Assembly: GCF_003205205.1 (NCBI RefSeq)
Contig: NZ_QJRL01000004.1
Coordinates: 62,001 to 126,000 of the forward strand
DNA length: 64,000 nucleotides
From: Pseudomonas sp. LB-090624
GTDB lineage: Bacteria; Pseudomonadota; Gammaproteobacteria; Pseudomonadales; Pseudomonadaceae
Reading direction: 5' to 3'
Each line of letters starts with the position of its first letter. Position 1 is the stretch's first letter. The notes under the pieces are model-generated. The model was not told the origin of the DNA, did not search any database, and was given only the letters and a program-made list of their open reading frames with translations. A program made the position numbers and the translations under genes. Shown here in pieces: positions 58,947 to 64,000 of the stretch.

Positions 58947-59342
58947 TCAAGCAATCTGTGCCTTCGCAGATACCTGTTCGAACGTCGTTTCGTCCAGCGC
59001 ATCTTCCTGCTCGTCCAGCACCTGGCGCGGGTGCTCGAAGCCGGGGATGCTGCTGTCGATCAGGCTCATCAAGCGCGAGCCGCGTTCGGTCAGGACAAAG
59101 TTTTCGCCATTGCCGCCGTCCTCTTCAGGCCGGCATTCAATGAATCCGCGCTCGAATAGCAGCTTTTCATACTCGCATGCGCGGGTTTTCAGATGATCCA
59201 CGTCACCCACCGGCTCACCCTTGGCGGCCAGTGCGGCGGCGTGCTGCTCGGCATAGGGGCGTGGCGTGAAGCTGTGACCGCCGCCGTTCTGCACCTCGTG
59301 CAGCAAGCGTTCGATCAGGTCCCAGTCGTAGACGATGCTCAT
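58947..59342 (-). CDS. DUF2513-like small protein
   Basis: 131-aa soluble protein starting MSIVYDWDLIERLLHEVQ. The N-terminal DWDLIERLL...HLKTRACEYEKLLFERGFIECRP and NFVLTERGSRLMSLI resemble the winged-helix DUF2513 family, and the acidic C-terminus (DEQEDALDET) may be flexible. This assignment is from memory of the pattern and is tentative. The ATG at 59342 is taken; the 12-codon extension is unlikely. It follows the brnTA pair in the same direction. Confidence 0.7.
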   Translation of the reverse strand: MSIVYDWDLIERLLHEVQNGGGHSFTPRPYAEQHAAALAAKGEPVGDVDHLKTRACEYEKLLFERGFIECRPEEDGGNGENFVLTERGSRLMSLIDSSIPGFEHPRQVLDEQEDALDETTFEQVSAKAQIA

Positions 59343-59418
59343 GGCTGCGGGCTCCTGCTGTGGACGGAAGGGGTACACAGGTTGGGACCAGCCAGGGTTG
59401 CCAAGCGTTCAGAAGCGT

Positions 59419-59673
59419 TCAGCGCTGACGTTGTTGTGCTTGCATGTACTGGCGCAGCAACTGATTGATCCGGGTCTGGTAGCCGCTGCCCTGCTCCTTG
59501 AACCAGGCAAGGACATCTGAGTCCAGTCGAATGGTCACCGTCTGCTTGGCGGGAACGCGCAGCTCGGCCTGGCGGAAAAAGTCGTGGTCCAGTTCAGGGA
59601 TATCTGATGTGTCGATATCCTTGTCGTCCTGTCGAGCCAGGCGGCTCCAGTCAGTTTTCGATGATTTGGTCAT
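59419..59673 (-). CDS. brnA: BrnA-type antitoxin
   Basis: 84-aa protein with a ribbon-helix-helix at the C-terminus (KQTVTIRLDSDVLAWFKEQGSGYQTRINQLLRQYM), the COG3514/BrnA form. The acidic N-terminal half (DDKDIDTSDIPELDHDFF) is expected to wrap the toxin. It overlaps the upstream toxin gene by 23 bp. It should bind and silence BrnT and repress the operon together with it. Confidence 0.87.
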   Translation of the reverse strand: MTKSSKTDWSRLARQDDKDIDTSDIPELDHDFFRQAELRVPAKQTVTIRLDSDVLAWFKEQGSGYQTRINQLLRQYMQAQQRQR

Positions 59674-59929
59674 AGTACCTGGCCTCCCGTTTGGTGGCTT
59701 TTCTTGCAGAAATGATGCGAATCACCTCACCCCGCCTCTCCGTGTACACGACGACACCTATCAGCGCCTTTAGCCATCCTAGGCTAACCCAACGTTCTTC
59801 AGCACACTCTACATCCTCATCACGCCGGATCAGCATGGGATGGTTGAACATGTCAGGAACGTCGACAAAGTCGATGCCGTGCTTGCGAATATTGCTCTGA
59901 TTTTTCTCTTCGTCCCATTCAAAGAACAT
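59651..59929 (-). CDS. brnT: BrnT-type ribonuclease toxin
   Basis: 92-aa RelE-fold ribonuclease of the BrnT family. FFEWDEEKNQSNIRKHGIDF is the hallmark N-terminus, followed by EERWVSLGWLKALIGVVVYTERRGEVIRIISARKATKREARYY, which carries the catalytic basic residues. It is upstream of the antitoxin gene, the usual order for this family. A 22 bp palindrome lies immediately before it. It has a weak ribosome site. Confidence 0.87.
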   Translation of the reverse strand: MFFEWDEEKNQSNIRKHGIDFVDVPDMFNHPMLIRRDEDVECAEERWVSLGWLKALIGVVVYTERRGEVIRIISARKATKREARYYDQIIEN

Positions 59930-59938
59930 GGGACGGCC

Positions 59939-59960
59939 TGTATTTACAGCTGTACATACA
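59939..59960. promoter_or_regulatory. Operator palindrome of the brnTA operon
   Basis: Arms TGTATTTACAG (59939-59949) and CTGTACATACA (59950-59960) match at 10 of 11 positions with no spacer. It starts 10 bp upstream of the brnT ATG and overlaps where the promoter should be. The placement fits autorepression by the ribbon-helix-helix BrnA. Confidence 0.7.
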
Positions 59961-60144
59961 ATACCCTCTCTTTTCCTTTGAGACTAGAGCGATGTAGCGC
60001 GCTGCTCAACGGCTCTGGAGGGATATGGCTGCGTTTCAGAAATGGGCTACGACCATCAAGGAAATCATCCATCGGTCGCAAGCCCTGAACTTCCCTGCAC
60101 CCACAGCCCTCCACCGGGCACCACCACCGCCGGAGGTTGAAAGG

Positions 60145-60417
60145 ATGAAACCGCTATTGCCCATAGCCTGTGCCACTGCCCTGCTCTGCGCCCTGCCCGC
60201 TTGGGCCTGCACACCTGAAGAAGCAACGCAGAAACGTGAGGAGCTGGCCGGGCTGGTTACTCAGTTGACCGAGCAGAACCCGCAAAAGGCCAAGGAGATC
60301 AATGACGAGCTTCAGGGAATGGAGCTGGGGACGGCGAGCAAAGACTTGCCCGACAAGTGTCAGCTGATCGACCAGCGGATCAAGGAGTTGAAGCAGGCAG
60401 AGAAAAAGGCGGAGTGA
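60145..60417 (+). CDS. Small exported hypothetical protein
   Basis: 90-aa protein with a signal peptide (MKPLLPIACATALLCALPAWA, cleavage before CTPEEA, which could also be a lipoprotein-like Cys) and a helical, Lys/Glu-rich mature part (TQKREELAGLVTQLTEQNPQKAKEINDELQ). Ribosome site GGAGG with 8 bp spacing favours this ATG at 60145. An in-frame ATG at 60025, also with GGAGG, would hide the signal peptide and is rejected. Function unknown. Confidence 0.75.
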   Translation: MKPLLPIACATALLCALPAWACTPEEATQKREELAGLVTQLTEQNPQKAKEINDELQGMELGTASKDLPDKCQLIDQRIKELKQAEKKAE

Positions 60418-60431
60418 TCGTTCATCGCCTG

Positions 60432-60482
60432 CGCCGGCCCTTCGCAGATGCGACCTTGCGTCGCTTCTGCAAAGGGCCGGCG
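60432..60482 (+). terminator. Long hairpin terminator
   Basis: CGCCGGCCCTT (60432-60442) pairs perfectly with 60472-60482; the next bases also pair partly. A T-rich stretch follows. It lies between the small exported protein gene and the convergent helicase gene. Confidence 0.78.
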
Positions 60483-60488
60483 TGAGTT

Positions 60489-61811
60489 TTATTCAGCAGC
60501 AGGCTTGCGCTTCTTCAGCGGCGCCAGGCCGTCAGCACTGGCCAGAGGCGCGTTGGCCTTAGGCTTGGCAGTAGGCTTGCGCTTGGCAGCAGCTTTCTTC
60601 TCGCCAGTCTTCTTGTCGACTTTCTTCTTCTTGGCGCCTGCCGCCTTACCCGAAGCCTTGACCTTCTTCGGCCCGCTGTAAGTCCCCTTCACTTCCTTGA
60701 TGACCCGGCGCTCGAACTGCTGCTTGAGGTAGCGCTCGATGCTCGACATCAGGTTCCAGTCGTTGTGGGTGATCAGCGAGATCGCCAAGCCTTCGCCACC
60801 CGCACGGCCGGTACGGCCCACACGGTGCACGTACTCGTCACCGCTGCGTGGCATGTCGAAGTTGATGACCAGGTCGAGGCCGTCGATATCCAGGCCACGG
60901 GCTGCCACGTCGGTCGCCACCAGCACCTTGGAGCTGCCCTGCTTGAAGCGCTCGATGGCCAGCTTGCGGTCCTTCTGGTCTTTCTCGCCGTGCAGCACGA
61001 AGGCCTTCACATCCTTGGCTACCAGGTGACCGTAGATGCGGTCGGCCATGGCGCGGGTATTGGTGAAGATGATCGCCTTGTCGAAGGTTTCGTTGGCCAG
61101 CAACCACTGCGCGATCTGCTCTTTATGCTGGTCGTGGTCAGCGGTGATGATCTGCTGACGGGTGCCTTCAGCCAGCTGCGAGACACTGTTGAGCATCAGG
61201 TGCTCTGGGTCTTTCAGCACCTTGCCAATGATGTCACGCAGCGCTGCGCCACCGGTGGTGGCGGAGAACAGCAGGGTCTGTTCGCGGTTCTCGCACTCTT
61301 TGCACAGGCGCTCCATGTCTTCGGCGAAGCCCATGTCGAGCATGCGGTCGGCTTCGTCCAGGATCAGCACCTGCACGTGGGACAGGTCGAGGTTGCCGGC
61401 ATTGAGCTGCTCGAGCAGACGACCCGGGGTGCCGATCAGCACGTCGGGCACCTTGCGCAGCATGGCGGCCTGTTCCTTGAAGTCTTCACCGCCAGTGACC
61501 AGGCCCGACTTGATGTAGGTGAACTGCGAGAACAGCTGTACCTGCTTGAGGGTCTGCTGGGCCAGTTCGCGGGTTGGCAGCAGGATCAGTGCGCGAATCT
61601 CCACGCGGCGCTCGCGCAGGTCGACCAGACGGTTGAGCAACGGCAACACGAAGGCGGCCGTCTTGCCGCTGCCGGTCTGCGCGGTCACGCGCAGGTCACG
61701 CCCTTGCAGGGCCAAGGGGATGGCCGCTGCCTGCACCGGGGTTGGCTCGACAAATTTAAGCTCGGCCACGGCTTTAAGCAGGCGTTCATGCAGGGCGAAT
61801 TGGGAGAACAC
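60489..61811 (-). CDS. DEAD-box RNA helicase, SrmB/RhlE-like
   Basis: ATP-dependent RNA helicase of 440 aa. Motif I AQTGSGKT (about 45-52), PTRELAQQ, GTPGRLLEQL, DEAD in LILDEADRMLDMGF, SATT, ATDVAARGLDI and HRVGRTGRAG are all intact. The C-terminal 70 residues are Lys/Ala/Pro-rich and probably bind RNA. The start is GTG at 61811 (FSQFALHERL). The exact paralogue (SrmB, RhlE or DbpA) is not settled from sequence alone. Confidence 0.88.
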   Translation of the reverse strand: MFSQFALHERLLKAVAELKFVEPTPVQAAAIPLALQGRDLRVTAQTGSGKTAAFVLPLLNRLVDLRERRVEIRALILLPTRELAQQTLKQVQLFSQFTYIKSGLVTGGEDFKEQAAMLRKVPDVLIGTPGRLLEQLNAGNLDLSHVQVLILDEADRMLDMGFAEDMERLCKECENREQTLLFSATTGGAALRDIIGKVLKDPEHLMLNSVSQLAEGTRQQIITADHDQHKEQIAQWLLANETFDKAIIFTNTRAMADRIYGHLVAKDVKAFVLHGEKDQKDRKLAIERFKQGSSKVLVATDVAARGLDIDGLDLVINFDMPRSGDEYVHRVGRTGRAGGEGLAISLITHNDWNLMSSIERYLKQQFERRVIKEVKGTYSGPKKVKASGKAAGAKKKKVDKKTGEKKAAAKRKPTAKPKANAPLASADGLAPLKKRKPAAE

Positions 61812-61953
61812 GGAGGTAACCTCAGGCTAGTGCGGGAAATTCAGTTGCATAGGGTAACGTTTTCTGCCGCCTTAGCCGAATTTCTTTTGGCAACTTTGTC
61901 GCCATCCGCGCTCTAATGGCGCTTCGTTTCGCAAATAGACTGTACGCAAGCCC

Positions 61954-63255
61954 ATGGATATTCAACGAATCTGGCGTGACTCCCTCGACCTGTGGGGCAC
62001 CCTCGACCAACATCCTATGCTCCATGCAGCCATAGGCCTGGCGGTGCTCCTGCTGATCTCCCTGATCGTGGGGCGGCTGGCACGCTTCCTGATGCTGCAC
62101 GGTGCCCGCCTGCTGGCCCGCCAGCCTGCGCTGAAATGGCTGGACGACCTGCGCCACAACAAGGTTTTCCACCGCCTGGCGCAAACCACCCCGTCACTGG
62201 TGCTGCAGTTCGGCCTGAAGCTGGTGCCTGAGCTGTCCGACACCGCCCAGCACTTCCTCGGCAATGTCGCCCTGGCCTTTACCCTGCTGTTCATGACCAT
62301 GGCGCTGTCATGCCTGCTGGATGCCCTGCTCGACATCTATGCCCGCACCGAGCACGCCCGCACCCGCTCGATCAAGGGCTACGTGCAGTTGGCCAAGATG
62401 ATGCTGTGGATCTTCGCCTCGATCGTCATCGTCGCCACCCTGATCGACCGCTCGCCGCTGTTGCTGCTGTCCGGCCTGGGTGCCATGTCGGCGGTACTGC
62501 TGTTGGTGTACAAGGACACCCTGCTGTCGTTCGTCGCCAGCGTGCAGCTGACCAGCAACGACATGCTGCATGTCGGGGACTGGATCGAGATGCCGCAGGT
62601 AGGCGCCGATGGTGACGTGGTGGACATCACCCTGCACACGGTGAAAGTACAGAACTTCGACAAGACCATTGTCTCGATCCCCACCTGGCGCCTGATGAGC
62701 GAGTCGTTCCGCAATTACCGCGGCATGCAGCAGTCCGGTGGCCGGCGCATCAAGCGCAGCCTGTTCATCGATGCGGCCGGGGTGCGTTTTCTCACCCGCG
62801 AAGAGGAGCAGCGACTGAGCCAGGTGCAGTTGCTGGGCGACTACCTGGCCGGCAAGCGCCAGGAACTGCAAAACTGGAACGACGCCCTGGGGCCTGTCGC
62901 CGAGCTGTCGGCCAACCGCCGCAAGCTGACCAACATCGGCACCTTCCGCGCGTTTGCCCTGGCCTATCTGAAGAACCACCCCAACGTGCACCCGAACATG
63001 ACCTGCATGGTGCGGCAAATGCAGACCACCGCCGAGGGCGTACCGCTGGAGATTTACTGCTTCACCACGACCACGGTGTGGGCGGATTACGAGCGCATCC
63101 AGGGGGACATCTTCGACTACCTGCTGGCGGTGTTGCCGGAGTTTGGCTTGAGCCTGTATCAGCAGCCGAGTGGCAATGACATGCGGGTGGGTTTGGCCGG
63201 GCGCTCAGCCCAAGAGCCATTGCCTCGTCGCCTGGAAGAAATGAGCGAGGCTTGA
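61954..63255 (+). CDS. Mechanosensitive channel, MscS family (YbdG-like)
   Basis: Membrane channel of 433 aa. Five hydrophobic segments in the N-half (about 20-200), the MscS pore-lining part LLLSGLGAMSAVLLLVYKDTLLSFVASVQLTSNDMLHVGDWIEMPQVGADGDVVDI, then a cytoplasmic beta domain. The full length and the extra TM1-2 resemble YbdG. ATG at 61954. It stands alone and is followed by small hairpins at 63262-63319. Confidence 0.88.
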   Translation: MDIQRIWRDSLDLWGTLDQHPMLHAAIGLAVLLLISLIVGRLARFLMLHGARLLARQPALKWLDDLRHNKVFHRLAQTTPSLVLQFGLKLVPELSDTAQHFLGNVALAFTLLFMTMALSCLLDALLDIYARTEHARTRSIKGYVQLAKMMLWIFASIVIVATLIDRSPLLLLSGLGAMSAVLLLVYKDTLLSFVASVQLTSNDMLHVGDWIEMPQVGADGDVVDITLHTVKVQNFDKTIVSIPTWRLMSESFRNYRGMQQSGGRRIKRSLFIDAAGVRFLTREEEQRLSQVQLLGDYLAGKRQELQNWNDALGPVAELSANRRKLTNIGTFRAFALAYLKNHPNVHPNMTCMVRQMQTTAEGVPLEIYCFTTTTVWADYERIQGDIFDYLLAVLPEFGLSLYQQPSGNDMRVGLAGRSAQEPLPRRLEEMSEA

Positions 63256-63261
63256 GATTGC

Positions 63262-63319
63262 CGGGGCTGCCCTGCAGCCCTTTAAGAGCCAAGGCCGCTC
63301 CGCAAAGGAGCGGCGGGAT
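63262..63319 (+). terminator. Tandem hairpins after the MscS gene
   Basis: GGGCTG/CAGCCC with a short loop near 63265-63280 followed by TTTAA, then CCGCTCC-GCAAA-GGAGCGG near 63296-63314. The first is a plausible terminator, the second could be a REP fragment. Confidence 0.5.
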
Positions 63320-63327
63320 GATGGTGT

Positions 63328-63460
63328 TCAAGGGGTTTTCATCATGCCCAGTTCAGCATCATCCATCAGCGCCTTGGCCAAGGCACAGAGGTAGTGCGAA
63401 GCCCAGATTAGCTGAGGTTTGGACTGATCGGAGCCACCGCTGAGCAAGCATTGGACTCCA
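63328..63460 (-). pseudogene. Truncated DUF3077-like reading frame
   Basis: The minus-strand frame ending at 63328 reads WASHYLCALAKALMDDAELGMMK, which resembles the C-terminus of small pseudomonad DUF3077 proteins. The frame continues upstream to 63651 but that portion loses similarity near 63460, so only the 3' end remains. No proper start is visible. Probably broken by the rearrangement that brought the IS66 fragment. Recognition is from memory and tentative. Confidence 0.35.
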
Positions 63461-63689
63461 TCAGTGTGCAATTGGCATCTATCTCCGCGACCTCGTCGCG
63501 CAGCGTCCGCTTGAACTTCAGAAGGCGATCTTCCGCATCCGGGAACAGGTGTGGCCAACGAAGGAACAAGGTCTTCATTCAGGCAAGAGAAATCGTCTCT
63601 GGCGAGGCAGAGCTGCCAAGGCACTTCCTCTCCCCGATCGGCATTCCCCAAGCGAACGAGTCCTGGAGTCAGTTACGGATGTTTCTGGG
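63461..63689. other. Unassigned sequence beside the IS66 remnant
   Basis: About 230 bp with no recognised gene. A minus-strand 56-codon ORF (63408-63578, starting MKTLFLRWPHLFPDAEDRLL) lacks a ribosome site and a known family. It probably represents more eroded DNA at the edge of an accessory segment. Confidence 0.35.
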
Positions 63690-64000
63690 CTGGTCTGCGA
63701 CGACTTCGCTGGATACAAGGCCGGTTTTGAACAAGGCATCACTGAAATCGGCTGCATGGCTCATGCTCGCCGCAAGTTCTTCGACCTGCATGTCGCTAAC
63801 AAAAGCCAGCTGGCCGAACGGGCGCTGCACTCAATTGGTAGTTTGTACGAGATTGAACGCCAGGCTCGGGACATGAGCAACGAAGACCGTTGGCGAATAC
63901 GTCAGGAAATGGCGGTACGATCAGCAAAACACTGCATATGACGGGATGTTGGCCCAGCGCGACCTGGTGCCCAACGGATCAGCCACAACTAAAGCCCTCG
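63690..64000 (+). mobile_element. IS66-family transposase remnant
   Basis: The frame from 63690 reads LVCDDFAGYKAGF, ITEIGCMAHARRKFFDLHVANKSQLAERALHSIG and RWRIRQE, which is the middle of an IS66 TnpC transposase, with the second catalytic Asp in the CDDF segment. After about 63915 the protein continues in other frames (ISKTLH, then GMLAQRDLVPNGSATTKAL), so at least two frameshifts break it. The 5' part is missing and the end runs out of the window. It cannot encode an active transposase. Confidence 0.8.

Noticed and set aside
63408-63578. 56-codon minus-strand ORF starting MKTLFLRWPHLFPDAEDRLL
   Set aside because: No ribosome site, no known family, and it overlaps the DUF3077-like frame in degraded DNA; only mentioned as unassigned.

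Overview
The window is chromosomal DNA of a high-GC gammaproteobacterium, almost certainly the Pseudomonas putida group. The evidence is gene content and order recognised from that group: the ast/aru arginine operon beside aot/argR, phhR-phhAB, aroP, scpAB-rluB, cpxR-spy-cpxA, plpD-recQ, aggA, aer3 and gbuR-gbuA. P. putida-type REP palindromes lie between several genes. Except for a transposase remnant at the right edge, everything looks like core genome. I saw no rRNA, tRNA or CRISPR array.

Layout: (1) 1-40 is the first codons of alaS. (2) 346-12420, all on the minus strand, is an arginine module: an ABC importer (aotJ, Q, M, P), its regulator argR, then aruC, aruF, aruG, astD, astB, a 96-aa protein of unknown function and astE. 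Together they import arginine and convert it to glutamate and succinate by the arginine succinyltransferase route. ArgR-type half-sites precede both aotJ and aruC. (3) 12928-15542 holds acsA and a small secreted DUF2790 protein. (4) 15695-18695 is the phenylalanine hydroxylase module, phhR divergent from phhAB, with a TyrR/PhhR box between. (5) 19106-26043 holds an MFS transporter, a giant YdiJ-type flavoprotein, a LysR regulator and the aromatic amino acid permease aroP. (6) 26687-31977 is a housekeeping block: rluB, scpB, scpA, yciO, rnm/trpH, yciB and yciI. (7) 32100-34694 is a Cpx-like two-component system with a Spy-like periplasmic protein gene between regulator and sensor. (8) 34780-43635 holds a nitroreductase, trkH, two AraC regulators, a DUF962 membrane protein, an LpxH-like phosphoesterase, an EamA exporter, a SelT/W-like protein and the patatin autotransporter plpD. 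(9) 43668-51641 holds a MarR regulator, recQ, yecA, a DUF454 protein, the TolC-like aggA, a DTW-domain tRNA modification enzyme and the aerotaxis receptor aer3. (10) 51778-55359 is a guanidinobutyrate module: regulator, ureohydrolase and sodium:solute symporter. (11) 55430-58841 holds a 42-codon ORF that looks like the PA1414/sicX locus, a LysR regulator, an MFS protein and an EamA protein. (12) 58947-63255 holds a DUF2513-like protein, a BrnT/BrnA toxin-antitoxin pair, a small exported protein, a DEAD-box helicase and an MscS channel. (13) 63256-64000 is decayed DNA with a truncated DUF3077-like reading frame and an IS66 transposase fragment.

The most interesting signals are small. They are the sicX-like ORF with an ANR-type box; a perfect 9+9 bp palindrome between gbuR and gbuA; a near-perfect 22 bp palindrome ahead of brnT; a terminator-like hairpin between aotJ and aotQ that could set binding protein to permease stoichiometry; an aromatic-rich 56-codon ORF in the aroP leader; and the metal-ligand-rich 96-aa protein embedded in the arginine operon. 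All assignments come from reading the sequence and recalled family knowledge; no database search was run.
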